From positions 1 through 33,828 of IMG/VR virus record IMGVR_UViG_3300044858_001304: 33,828 bases of DNA; one strand, written 5' to 3'. The notes below the pieces were generated by a model, which saw only the letters and a list, made by a program, of their open reading frames with translations, was not told the DNA's origin and ran no database searches. Each line of letters opens with the position of its first letter. The stretch's first letter is position 1. The stretch comes from a virus. Shown here piece by piece: positions 8,682-16,786 of this stretch. Made by a program: the position numbers and the translations under genes.

Positions 8682-9167
8682 TCATGCGGCTTGTAAAGCC
8701 TCTGCCGCATCAAGGTGTTTGCTGTATTGGTGATTGATAACGCTGAACCCGATATGATCGAGCAGTCGGCAAGCAGCTGATCCCGGCTTTGCCGTGACCA
8801 CGATCTCCCGCGCCCCACGCTCTCGCAACTCGGATTCAATGAACTGGTGGAAACGCAAGCCATTCCTTCCTCTCCGGTACTCAGGCAGCAGGAATATTGT
8901 ATCCTCTGTGGCAATCATGGTCTGCGTGTGCATCGACGGCACCAGATACATCAGGCTGTATCCTACCATCTGACCTGTCTCGGAATCTCTTGCCGTGAAG
9001 GTGATGAGCCACCCGGCCTTGTCGTAGCTGTTGTAACGGTCATAGGATGGCGCGTAGGGCTGCTTCCCACGGTAATACTCCATCGTTTCCTGCCAATGAG
9101 CGCGTCCAATTGCTTCAATCTCAGTCCAGCAACCGGATAACGGCTCAATGTCGTAAGTGACGCTCAC
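8682..9167 (-). CDS. GNAT-family N-acetyltransferase (161 aa)
   Basis: The start codon is GTG at 9167, overlapping the preceding stop as GTGA, and gives MSVTYDIEPL. The GNAT fold is indicated by the acetyl-CoA-binding motif A region, TIFLLPEYRRGRNG (residues 90-103, R/Q-x-x-G-x-G/A type), a following helix, and a C-terminal strand with LLDHIGFSVINHQYSKHL, typical of GNAT motif B. Known members move acetyl groups from acetyl-CoA to amines. Acetyltransferases of this size recur inside podovirus structural operons; the phage target is unknown. It could modify a virion protein or a host factor. Confidence 0.8.
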   Translation of the reverse strand: MSVTYDIEPLSGCWTEIEAIGRAHWQETMEYYRGKQPYAPSYDRYNSYDKAGWLITFTARDSETGQMVGYSLMYLVPSMHTQTMIATEDTIFLLPEYRRGRNGLRFHQFIESELRERGAREIVVTAKPGSAACRLLDHIGFSVINHQYSKHLDAAEALQAA

Positions 9168-10726
9168 AGGGCATTACCCACTTCGTAGATCCAATCCTGA
9201 GCCATCCATTGCACGGTCAGGCTGTTTGTCTCAATCTTGATCTTGCCGGAAGCACAGTACCCAAGATCCTCATCAGGAGAAGTCCACTCTTTTACTACCT
9301 CAAGTCCTGCGGCCCAATTTGCAACATCCCAGTTGCTTGCGTCCCAAGACGATGTTGACGTAACCGAGTATGTTGTTGATCCTGTCATTATGCTGTCGCT
9401 GAAGTCGACATCGATGTCAGTCAGGAATGAGATTGTTCCATTCACCGTCAGTACCGGACGGAACATGTTGTACCGCTTCTGGCTACCCATATCACCAAAG
9501 TACGAAAATGCTGTCTTTCCGTAAGCGATGATGTTGTTGACTCCATCAATCGTACCTGTCCATGCTTTCTGAACAGTGGTCCCTGTAGCGTAATACAACT
9601 CGCTATTGAACACAGCAAATGTCTCTGCATTCCATGAAGTAAACTTGCACCACGACTTTGTGATGGTGTTCATAACATACTGTTCGTGAGTTCCTCCTTC
9701 AACGATTGGTATGTTCACAAGCATTGCTCCTTGAGCTGGGTACTGAATTGCCTCCCACCCAAAGTTTGAACCATATGACCTAGCTGCATCAGCAAACGCA
9801 TCTTCGATGATGTTTGTGATAGCCAGACGGTTGTCAATTGTTGCGGTCTGCAATGCCGCAGATAGAGGAAACACACCGTTCTGCGTGATGATTACCAAAT
9901 CACCACCAAGTCTTGTCAAACACCTGCGGCCAAGAGGTTCTCCAATGTCGTAGACTCCTACCAATGCCCATGCCGTAGCGCTTGACGGGTTTGTTCCTTG
10001 ATAGACAAGACACTCGCCCTCAGAGGTAACAAACACTGCCTTGTCATCAGATCCGTCACCGGCATCGATGGTCCATGTTGCAGCGGCTACCAAGTAACCA
10101 CCTTTCTTTGCAACACCACCCAAGTCAAACTCTGTAAGAGCTCCACCAGCAACACCTGATGCAAGATACCAGAATGAAAGAGAGTTCTTCTCAAGGAATA
10201 TCAACCGACCCTTGAAGACAAAAGCGCTGAAGATGCTGGTAGTGGTAATGCCTGTAAGCGCAGGAGAACTTGCGTTATCAACAGCAATCCAGTTTGTCCC
10301 ATCAAAGTAGAGTGGCTTGTCGACTCCGTTGAACATCATCAGGTACTGGTTTGTGCCGTCAGCAAAGTTGACGCACTGGTGCTTTCCATCAGTCCTTGCC
10401 GCTTTCGATGCTCCAACTGCTCCTGCGCTGGATACGTCATAAACCCCAGAAGCAGTGGCCGCAAACATTTTGGATGTACCAGACATCCCGTTATATACGG
10501 CAAGCGTCTTTATCGTTCCTGTAGCGCCAGTAGCGTGGCTTGAATATCCACCACGGATCTCGCAGTAGGATGTGCGCGGGAACCAGTTACTTAGCACTAT
10601 TGCCTGGTTTGGCTTCATTGCTGCAAGAGCATCCCTTGCGTTCCACCCACCAACCGGAGATGGATACGACATGGAACGCGAAACACGCTGGCGTGGTGAG
10701 CCTTTGGCACGGATTGGTTGTCTCAT
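9164..10726 (-). CDS. Tail nozzle / DNA-stabilisation-like protein (520 aa)
   Basis: ATG 10726 has an excellent GGGAGAAGAG ribosome site and an ATGA overlap with the HNH gene, so the protein starts MRQPIRAKGSP. After a basic N-terminus comes YPSPVGGWNARDALAAMKPNQAIVLSNWFPR-type sequence, which I recognise from phage tail proteins annotated as stabilisation or tubular proteins. The rest is repetitive beta sequence (GVYDVSS, QYLMMFNGVDKPLYFDG, GRLIFLEKNS, ECLVYQGT), consistent with a beta-propeller like T7 gp12 or P22 gp10. It would extend the tail tube below the adaptor. The C-terminus is another strand-rich domain. Exact equivalence to gp12 or gp10 is not proven. Confidence 0.7.
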   Translation of the reverse strand: MRQPIRAKGSPRQRVSRSMSYPSPVGGWNARDALAAMKPNQAIVLSNWFPRTSYCEIRGGYSSHATGATGTIKTLAVYNGMSGTSKMFAATASGVYDVSSAGAVGASKAARTDGKHQCVNFADGTNQYLMMFNGVDKPLYFDGTNWIAVDNASSPALTGITTTSIFSAFVFKGRLIFLEKNSLSFWYLASGVAGGALTEFDLGGVAKKGGYLVAAATWTIDAGDGSDDKAVFVTSEGECLVYQGTNPSSATAWALVGVYDIGEPLGRRCLTRLGGDLVIITQNGVFPLSAALQTATIDNRLAITNIIEDAFADAARSYGSNFGWEAIQYPAQGAMLVNIPIVEGGTHEQYVMNTITKSWCKFTSWNAETFAVFNSELYYATGTTVQKAWTGTIDGVNNIIAYGKTAFSYFGDMGSQKRYNMFRPVLTVNGTISFLTDIDVDFSDSIMTGSTTYSVTSTSSWDASNWDVANWAAGLEVVKEWTSPDEDLGYCASGKIKIETNSLTVQWMAQDWIYEVGNAL

Positions 10727-11298
10727 ATCTCTTCTCCCGGCATACCGGGCCAATGCCTATTGCCTTTAGACCTATTTGCAACACCCTCAAGAATCTGTAG
10801 GTTTGCGAACGTATGTAACCCACAAACCTTATCGCTGACCAAAGGCACGATGTGGTCTACGTGGAATACTACCCCCAGCATCTTGCTTCGTAGTTTGCAA
10901 AGATCATAGGTTTCATTAATCGCGAACTCATTGAACTCATCGTATGGAACCGTAGCGTTCAGCTTTACGGCTCTATAGTTCGCGCCATATGCTCGGTATG
11001 TCGCACTGTGACGCTTCGCATAGTCTGACTTCTGCTTCAGGTGCCGCGCTCTGTCACTGGCCTTGTAGGCTTCTCTCGAAGCGGATACGCTGGCCGCATT
11101 CTTATCCATCCATGCCTTCTTAACTGGCGCGTATTCGGAATGCTTCCGTTTGAGCCTCGCTCGAACATCTGCATAATGGCAAGCCTTGCACGTATTCAAA
11201 TGCCCGTCAGCCATTCGTGGATGCTTATGGAATTCATCCAGTGATTTAGTCAAGAAGCATTTTCTACATTCTTTTAATTGCTTGATTTCATTGCACAT
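10723..11298 (-). CDS. HNH homing endonuclease with N-terminal zinc finger (191 aa)
   Basis: The HNH nuclease core is in the C-terminal 50 residues: HVDHIVPL (catalytic D148-H149), then FANLQIL (N166) and NRSKGN (N175, K178). A CRKC (C11, C14) and CKAC (C37, C40) pair makes an N-terminal zinc finger, and the middle is highly basic and probably DNA-binding. Its ribosome site GAGGAGAT lies inside the end of the upstream gene and starts ATG 11298. It interrupts two virion genes with almost no extra DNA, as free-standing homing endonucleases do. It is not expected to be part of the virion. Confidence 0.9.
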   Translation of the reverse strand: MCNEIKQLKECRKCFLTKSLDEFHKHPRMADGHLNTCKACHYADVRARLKRKHSEYAPVKKAWMDKNAASVSASREAYKASDRARHLKQKSDYAKRHSATYRAYGANYRAVKLNATVPYDEFNEFAINETYDLCKLRSKMLGVVFHVDHIVPLVSDKVCGLHTFANLQILEGVANRSKGNRHWPGMPGEEI

Positions 11299-11300
11299 TT

Positions 11301-12602
11301 CTAGATCTCCTCGCCCCAGCGAATTACCACTTCACTCGACCCGTTCACAGAGTCGTTCGTCACTACGATGTAGTCGCCACGGACGATGTTGAAATTCACA
11401 TGGCCGTTAGGAAACTGGTGGTCTATAGGGACACTGACTTCTACAGGGAAGGCATCTAGGAACTCAAGGTTCGCTACGGTGACAGCAGTGGCTCGGACTG
11501 CCCCTGCGTTCATGTCGGTTGAGTCGGATTGAACGTAGGTATATTTACCGCCGTATCCAGCCACCAGAGTCTCACCAGTGATGTCGGCGGGGTTGCGGGT
11601 CTTCCACACTTTAAAGATGCACTTCTTCGTGTTTCTCAAGTCGATTGAATGGATATGTACCGTTCGGGTATTCACTTTGCCATTGATCAGCAACGGGTTG
11701 TGTATCACCAGCACGGGCTTGTCTGCACCGTTGGTTGCCACAGCTTGCGAGTAAGCCGATTGCGCTTCTTCCTGTGGCTCCCGGCCATTCTCACTGGTCA
11801 GGTCAGCACAGCCAATGTGAATGGCACAGTTCGCCACTGCTGCATTGGCAGTTGTCGCCTTGAACACCATCGGCAAGGAAGGGTTCGCCATGCTCAGTGC
11901 GGTTAGCGTACCAAGGTTGGCGAAGGTATGAACCAGAACGTTGTTGATGAAGAACAGGTAGTTCCCCACGCCGCGCCACTGGTACTGAATATCGTAGATG
12001 TTGCCCTTCTGCACGTCGAAGCCTGAGACTCCACTGGTCGTGATGACCTCTTCCTTTGTCTCCACCGTCAGTGACCGCTGAACGGCATACAACAGACCGT
12101 CAGCTTTGAGGCGGAAGAACACCCCGTTATCCGTTGTCTGTACGCCCCACTCTCGGACACATCCTGTAGCCGTCTTGCTCGGACACCACACCGCTGTCGA
12201 GAACAGCACCCCACGGTTGGGTTGATACGGAGGACACAGCCGGGACTCAAGCCGCAGGTCAATCTTGCCAGCAGAAGTCGTGAGAACTGCCGCACCGTTG
12301 GTCGATACGATGTTGGTCGAGGTATAAACCTGCGTTCCGCCCTCGTACATGAACCACATCTTCTCGGGGATGTCGAACGTGAAGAGTCCGTGGAACAGGC
12401 TGTAGGGGAGGGATACCTTCTGGACACCCCATGCGTCTGCTACGAGGTCGCCTACACCTAGAGTTTGATTTGTCAACCCTACTGGAGCAGGATTTGAGGA
12501 AGTCGCCCCATTCTCACCATCAGCGCCGACCTGAGTGACAAATACGGCTTCACTCGCGGTATCAAACCGAAAGTTCTGGTCGCCGTAAATCCGCTCCGTC
12601 AT
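11301..12602 (-). CDS. Virion structural protein of the tail/neck region (433 aa)
   Basis: ATG 12602 overlaps the preceding stop as ATGA; a TTG four codons upstream is a weaker alternative. The sequence is beta-rich, with motifs such as MWFMYEGGTQVYTSTN, IDLRLESRLCPPYQPNRG and IYDIQYQWRGVGNYLFFINN, which resemble a lectin-like (LamG/concanavalin) sandwich. A second strand-rich domain ends VSVPIDHQFPNGHVNFNIVRGDYIVV. It lies between the tail adaptor and nozzle-like genes, so it is probably a tail or neck component. It ends in TAG, showing that TAG is an ordinary stop in this genome. Confidence 0.6.
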   Translation of the reverse strand: MTERIYGDQNFRFDTASEAVFVTQVGADGENGATSSNPAPVGLTNQTLGVGDLVADAWGVQKVSLPYSLFHGLFTFDIPEKMWFMYEGGTQVYTSTNIVSTNGAAVLTTSAGKIDLRLESRLCPPYQPNRGVLFSTAVWCPSKTATGCVREWGVQTTDNGVFFRLKADGLLYAVQRSLTVETKEEVITTSGVSGFDVQKGNIYDIQYQWRGVGNYLFFINNVLVHTFANLGTLTALSMANPSLPMVFKATTANAAVANCAIHIGCADLTSENGREPQEEAQSAYSQAVATNGADKPVLVIHNPLLINGKVNTRTVHIHSIDLRNTKKCIFKVWKTRNPADITGETLVAGYGGKYTYVQSDSTDMNAGAVRATAVTVANLEFLDAFPVEVSVPIDHQFPNGHVNFNIVRGDYIVVTNDSVNGSSEVVIRWGEEI

Positions 12603-13309
12603 GGAGTAATCCAACTTCCCAAAGGCACCACAACACCAGGCGATACCATCGGAGCAGGATTGCCCATGTTCAGGGTGCGCTTCATCCCGTTACGCGACAG
12701 GGCATCCATCACCTGAGACTCGTAGGTACGGAAGTCTTCAGCGTACTCCAAACCCTTTTCCTTCTTGAACCGCCACCGCAGTCCCATCAGGACGATGGAC
12801 TCAGGCAGCAGGATCGTATCTGTGTCCAGCGTGAAATACTGCTTGTAGGTCGTTCCGTCGGCACCGAGAATCCAGTTCTGCGAGATGTACTCAAACGCCC
12901 ATGTATGGCCTGCCGTCGGAACAGGATTCGAGATCAGCCGACCACCACGGATGCGAGCCTGATACCGTGGGCCGGTCAAATCCATAGCCTTTGCCGCCTG
13001 CCAATTCGGGCCGTCGATGACATACACCGGGAGGCGCAAGTCCCTGTCCCAAATCGTCTGGTTCTTGATGTAGTTGAACCCGTTGGCAGCAATCGTCGTG
13101 ATTGCGCCTTGATCTTCTACTGCCGTCGTGGTGTGCAGTGCTTCGAACGTGAGTTCGTTCCAATCACCACGCTTTGAAAGATCGTCGCCTTCTTCTTCCA
13201 GAAGCGCAAGAATCTGCCTGATCTGAGGATCGGTAGTGCCATAGACAGTTGACGGGACGGATAGGTTTGTCCTACCGCAGAATCTCTGAATCGTGGTCAA
13301 CATTGACAT
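12599..13309 (-). CDS. Head-to-tail adaptor, gp11-like tail tubular protein (236 aa)
   Basis: Starts MSMLTTIQRFCGRTN at ATG 13309 behind GAGAGGTAG; a second ATG two codons in is possible. The N-terminus (IQRFCGRTNLSVPSTV, then DPQIRQILALLEEEGDDL) is a pattern I recognise from podovirus tail adaptors, where a helical bundle docks under the portal. The middle is strand-rich (LRLPVYVIDGPNWQAAKA), then WRFKKEKGLEYAEDF returns to helix. It follows the AT-hook protein gene and precedes tail genes, matching a role linking portal to nozzle. Confidence 0.7.
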   Translation of the reverse strand: MSMLTTIQRFCGRTNLSVPSTVYGTTDPQIRQILALLEEEGDDLSKRGDWNELTFEALHTTTAVEDQGAITTIAANGFNYIKNQTIWDRDLRLPVYVIDGPNWQAAKAMDLTGPRYQARIRGGRLISNPVPTAGHTWAFEYISQNWILGADGTTYKQYFTLDTDTILLPESIVLMGLRWRFKKEKGLEYAEDFRTYESQVMDALSRNGMKRTLNMGNPAPMVSPGVVVPLGSWITP

Positions 13310-13322
13310 GGCAATCTACCTC

Positions 13323-14054
13323 TCAAATCTCTGTTTGGACTTCCTGCTTCGGAGGACGGCCACGACGCTTCGCAGATTCTACAACATCTACGACAGGCTC
13401 ATCGTCAAGAAGGTCTGAGGCACTGATCCTCTGCTCGACATACGGCTGTTGCATCACCTGTGGCTGCTGCGGGATCATTTGCTTCAGCGCCTCAACCTGA
13501 GCCTTCAGCCCGTCAAGCGTTGCCTTCAACTGCTTGTTCTCGGACTCAAGCGCAGACATCTGGATCGTCAAGCCGCCGTGGTCTTTCACGGACGCAAGCC
13601 AGTTCTTCGCCTTGTTGCGGAGGTCTAAAGCGCCCATTCCAATGCGCTTCATGCCCTCGTCGTTGATTTGCGCTAGGTCTTCCACGGTCAGGCAGTTGAT
13701 GGCAATAAGCATCTTCTGCTGTGCCGGCGACACAACGCCCCAACCGAGGATCGGCGTACCATGCAGCGGCATCTCCTGCCCGTTCTGCCACTTCTGGTAG
13801 CCTTCTTTCCACAGGCTTGCCCACTGCTGCGGGATGCGTCCATCACGAACACCACGATCAAGGTCTTCAAGCCAACGGGTGACTTTCTGCTCAACACAGT
13901 CTTTGGAGTACGGCGGCGTCACTAAAGCGAAATCAACATCCTTCGCAATGTACCTGCCTTCGCGCAAGCTGGCTTCCTTGTCTTCGACAGGGCGGCGCTC
14001 AAAGCGAACATAAGCAGGACGTTCTTCGCGGTTCGACACTTCTCCGACGGACAT
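13323..14054 (-). CDS. Conserved podovirus protein with coiled coil and C-terminal AT-hook (243 aa)
   Basis: Begins MSVGEVSNREERPAY after AAGGAGCC. Residues about 15-150 form a conserved block (YIAKDVDFALVTPPYSKDC, then GTPILGWGVVSPAQQKML and EDLAQINDEGMKRIGMG) that I recall from other proteobacterial podoviruses without a known role. A coiled coil follows (MSALESENKQLKATLDGLKA), then a Gln/Pro-rich linker (MIPQQPQVMQQPYVEQ). The last 15 residues contain KRRGRPPK, a canonical AT-hook core that binds the minor groove of A/T-rich DNA. It sits between the capsid and tail genes. A DNA-contacting virion or assembly role is inferred. Confidence 0.65.
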   Translation of the reverse strand: MSVGEVSNREERPAYVRFERRPVEDKEASLREGRYIAKDVDFALVTPPYSKDCVEQKVTRWLEDLDRGVRDGRIPQQWASLWKEGYQKWQNGQEMPLHGTPILGWGVVSPAQQKMLIAINCLTVEDLAQINDEGMKRIGMGALDLRNKAKNWLASVKDHGGLTIQMSALESENKQLKATLDGLKAQVEALKQMIPQQPQVMQQPYVEQRISASDLLDDEPVVDVVESAKRRGRPPKQEVQTEI

Positions 14055-14066
14055 GTGTAAGGCTCC

Positions 14067-14282
14067 TTAGTTTGCGTTGAGGGCGGTCAGGACGGCAGCG
14101 GCTTGCGTAGCCGCGTTGTCAGCAGCGGTGGTTGTGATCAGTTTGGCACGACCCGGTGCATCAAGGTTTCCTTCGACATACCAGTTTTGCTCAGTGCCTG
14201 TAACACCAAATTCTTGAGTAACCTTGGCGTCTGCTTGAGTAGCGCCGAGTGCTGTTTGAAGTTGTGCGCCAGTGATAGCCAT
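14067..14282 (-). CDS. Small hypothetical protein (71 aa)
   Basis: The start is set at ATG 14282 because AAAGGAG lies 6 nt upstream; an upstream in-frame extension would overlap the glycosyltransferase gene. The protein is MAITGAQLQTALGATQ followed by DAKVTQEFGVTGTEQNWYV-like sequence and an Ala-rich tail (ADNAATQAAAVLTALNAN). It is neutral and Ala/Thr-rich with no known motif. Position suggests a minor virion component. Confidence 0.65.
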   Translation of the reverse strand: MAITGAQLQTALGATQADAKVTQEFGVTGTEQNWYVEGNLDAPGRAKLITTTAADNAATQAAAVLTALNAN

Positions 14283-14283
14283 G

Positions 14284-15699
14284 TCAATCTCCTTTAGACA
14301 TACAATGGGCGATATAAGGGATAAGACCATCACCCGCTACCGTGATTATTACCCCTTCCGCTGCCAATTGCAAGGCAAGGTCTTGAAACTGCTGTGCCTG
14401 CGTTGCCATCCATGCAGCGCACTTGAAGGTTCGATCCCCGACAGATACCTCTACCGTAACATCATGATCGTTCTCTGGTTGTGCGTAAGCGTGATGGTTC
14501 TCGGAATAACTGGAGTCAAATCCATGCAGGTGAATAGTCCTGTACCCCTGCGTATAGGCAATCGCCATTGCTGCAAGCCCAACAGTAGTGCCAGAACTTA
14601 TCAGATGAGCAACCCTGTCAGCCGGAAGAATGCTGCTGATACCTTCGGTGTTCATGTGGAAAAGAGTGGTGTTGCCACCTGACTTGTCGAATACTGATGG
14701 GTCGCACTGCGAGGACAGAAATCGTTCCTTACTCCACCACGAATTCATAAATCGCTCGTTATGCGCCCTAGCGTCAATCACCACATGGATGTCAGGCCGA
14801 ATACCATGCTTGTTCAGATATTCGGCAGTGCCATTCAGAGCAATGACCGTCTGGCCTAGTGAATGCCGCCACTTGACTTCTGGTAAGGTGCGCTCAAGAG
14901 ACGGCCCACCGGCAACGATCACGGCATGACTGTCATGCGCCGACTTCAGTTCAAGCCACGGCAAATCACGGGAGCAGGCTGATAGGACGTTTCCCTTGAC
15001 CGATTCAAAGTCTGTGTTAGCGCGTACTTCCAGTTCTGTGCTTGTGTTGCCGCCAACCTTCCATACGCCAGCAACCCACGACTGACCGCAATTACTGGGC
15101 TTCGGCTGACCGTGGAAGCAGACAACGCTGGTTCCTTTCGGCGGGTACGGCTTGCAGGACACTTTGTAGCTGACGAATTTGCCGGGGTATAGGTCTTGAA
15201 GAATGTCGATCTCTTTTGCGAAGCGCCCTTGGTCAAGATTGTTCAGCCACCATAGGTCGCCCATCGCATGACGCGGTTTACTCTGTGCTACCCATTCTTC
15301 CCACACAGATCCTGCGAAGTCGCCGGCCTCCCATGCGATGATTGCCGGGCCAAGTTGCTGCGGATAGTAAAAGTCACGCAGCGTAGCAAACTGTCCGTCA
15401 TACTTGGCAATCTCGTCAATGTTGCCGACTACCAATGTGTCCAAGTCCATGAACAGGCATCTAGCGCCATCACGGAACAGACCTCGCTTGAACATGTAGA
15501 GTTTCCCCCACCACGTTTCCAAATCTGGCGGCAACGGGATAACTTCTACACCATCATCAAGCCCGGTCGGGTCATCGGTAATGCACCAGAACTTACCTGG
15601 AAATCCTTCGGTCAGGCTCCTGCGAACCATATCAAACAGGATATTGACGTACTCTGGGCCGTAAGCCTTGCCTGCTTTTAGACAGATGACATTCAGCAT
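14284..15699 (-). CDS. Glycosyltransferase fused to a DUF115/MptE-like domain (471 aa)
   Basis: The start is ATG 15699, overlapping the methyltransferase stop; the frame is open slightly further upstream. Residues 1 to about 215 look like a GT-A glycosyltransferase: MLNVICLKAGKAYGPEYV, the metal-binding DLD at 85-87 (FMDLDTLVVG), and FHGQPKP at 195-201. Residues about 257-471 match DUF115 (MptE-like, also found in Maf flagellin-glycosylation proteins): VIVAGGPSLE at 261-270, then GIRPDIHVVIDAR at 299-311 and HLHGFDSSY. Known relatives use nucleotide-linked substrates. It lies in the capsid-to-tail region next to a methyltransferase. A role in modifying virion or host glycans is inferred. Confidence 0.75.
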   Translation of the reverse strand: MLNVICLKAGKAYGPEYVNILFDMVRRSLTEGFPGKFWCITDDPTGLDDGVEVIPLPPDLETWWGKLYMFKRGLFRDGARCLFMDLDTLVVGNIDEIAKYDGQFATLRDFYYPQQLGPAIIAWEAGDFAGSVWEEWVAQSKPRHAMGDLWWLNNLDQGRFAKEIDILQDLYPGKFVSYKVSCKPYPPKGTSVVCFHGQPKPSNCGQSWVAGVWKVGGNTSTELEVRANTDFESVKGNVLSACSRDLPWLELKSAHDSHAVIVAGGPSLERTLPEVKWRHSLGQTVIALNGTAEYLNKHGIRPDIHVVIDARAHNERFMNSWWSKERFLSSQCDPSVFDKSGGNTTLFHMNTEGISSILPADRVAHLISSGTTVGLAAMAIAYTQGYRTIHLHGFDSSYSENHHAYAQPENDHDVTVEVSVGDRTFKCAAWMATQAQQFQDLALQLAAEGVIITVAGDGLIPYIAHCMSKGD

Positions 15700-16136
15700 G
15701 TAATTACTACCGTCCAAGGTATGTGCTTATTGTAGGTGGTTATCTTCTTGAATCCTGAGATCATCTCTGGATAGTTCGCGTGTTGCATTGCCGCGTCTGA
15801 GTCGTGCATGACTATCGTATCGCAATGCTTCGCCAACTCAGGAAGCCACTGGATTCGATGGAATGTGAGTTGTTCATTGTCTAGGAAGATCATGCCGTAT
15901 CTCCCAGATGGAACCCACGATTCCCAATCAACCAACTCAACTTCAGCAAAGTCGGTGAATTGCAAAGCCCACTCAGGGCTGGATGACTTTACGAAAAGGT
16001 TGTCTCCGCGATGCCTTGCTACTGCGGAAAGTATCGGTGTGGAGTAGTTTCCACAGCCTAGCTCAAGAATGTTCCCTTTTGATTCCAGTGCTGCATTCAC
16101 CAGTGCTTCAAGGTGCGTTGCATAAGGATCTAGCAT
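15693..16136 (-). CDS. Class I SAM-dependent methyltransferase-like protein (147 aa)
   Basis: ATG 16136 overlaps the stop of a tiny upstream ORF as TAATG. Motif I is visible at ILELGCGNYSTPIL (GxGxx at residues 27-31), the S-adenosylmethionine-binding loop. It is followed by an acidic strand end (VELVDWESW) and a D-rich strand (YGMIFLDNEQ). A final block reads DTIVMHDSDAA. At 147 residues it is shorter than most class I methyltransferases but retains the core strands. It is translationally linked to the glycosyltransferase, so both may act on one substrate, for example a sugar or a small molecule. The substrate is unknown. Confidence 0.65.
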   Translation of the reverse strand: MLDPYATHLEALVNAALESKGNILELGCGNYSTPILSAVARHRGDNLFVKSSSPEWALQFTDFAEVELVDWESWVPSGRYGMIFLDNEQLTFHRIQWLPELAKHCDTIVMHDSDAAMQHANYPEMISGFKKITTYNKHIPWTVVITC

Positions 16137-16210
16137 TAGAATTTATCATCCCTGAAAATGACTATGAGCATGAGCGCCCAAACGACCAACAGGATTGTAA
16201 ACGAAAGCAT
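16136..16210 (-). CDS. Membrane micropeptide (24 aa)
   Basis: An ATG at 16210 opens MLSFTILLVVWALMLIVIF followed by RDDKF, one transmembrane segment with a charged C-terminal tail. Its stop overlaps the methyltransferase start as TAATG, which suggests coupling. The ribosome site is weak; an in-frame GTG six codons upstream, behind AAGGG, is an alternative start. No family is recognised. It might anchor the neighbouring enzymes or act as a coupling leader. Confidence 0.45.
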   Translation of the reverse strand: MLSFTILLVVWALMLIVIFRDDKF

Positions 16211-16220
16211 GAGCTTTATA

Positions 16221-16247
16221 CTACCCACCCCTTGTGAGGATGGGCAG
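16221..16247 (-). promoter_or_regulatory. Strong RNA hairpin after the capsid genes
   Basis: On the minus strand CTGCCCATCC and GGGTGGGTAG form a 10-bp stem with two G-U pairs and a 7-nt loop. It lies just downstream of the decoration-like gene and upstream of the micropeptide. No U-tract follows, so it is not a classic terminator. It may stabilise the capsid mRNA end, act as an attenuator or be a processing site that separates high capsid expression from the accessory genes. Confidence 0.4.
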
Positions 16248-16261
16248 GTAAAACTCACGTC

Positions 16262-16765
16262 TTAGGTGATCTGCCCTTGCGAAGTCGGGGCATTGATCGT
16301 CACAACAACCGTGGAGGTGGTGGTAACAACCGTGGTCAGGTTTGCCGTCTGAGCGCCGAGAACCTGCTGCCCAGAAGAAGCGAGAACCTTGATACGGCCA
16401 GCGGTAGCCGAGATGAACACCGGAACTTGCGGCGTAACCGCGACGCCGGTCTTCTTGATAACTGCATTGCCACGGATTTGATACCACCCGTAACCTGCGG
16501 CGAGGTTTGCCGACATCGCAACTGCCAGCGGCTGACCCTTGTTCTCACTGTTGGTAGTGGTCATCAGGGCGGTTTGGTAAGTGGTTGCGTTGTAAACAGC
16601 CAGATCACCAACGGTGGTGGAAGCGACGCCGAGCAGGTAGATGAACTCGCCCTGACCGTAGGTGGGGTCGGTTGCAGTCACCTTAGTGCCGAGCGGGTGA
16701 ACCGCCGTAGAACTGGTGCTGGCAATCGGCTGTGCGCCGGCTTGACTGTGAATTGCGTAGGTCAT
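16262..16765 (-). CDS. Putative capsid decoration / head protein (167 aa)
   Basis: Starts at ATG 16765 behind AAAGGAG. It is Thr/Val/Ala-rich and strand-rich, with no Cys. Segments include VHPLGTKVTATDPTYGQGEF, GYGWYQIRGNAVIKKTG and VPVFISATAGRIKVL, a pattern frequent in small proteins coded right after the major capsid gene, several of which are decoration or cement proteins. Its place 22 nt after the major capsid gene supports this. A direct virion test is lacking, so decoration is an inference. Confidence 0.65.
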   Translation of the reverse strand: MTYAIHSQAGAQPIASTSSTAVHPLGTKVTATDPTYGQGEFIYLLGVASTTVGDLAVYNATTYQTALMTTTNSENKGQPLAVAMSANLAAGYGWYQIRGNAVIKKTGVAVTPQVPVFISATAGRIKVLASSGQQVLGAQTANLTTVVTTTSTVVVTINAPTSQGQIT

Positions 16766-16786
16766 GATTTTCTCCTTTTCCGGGGG

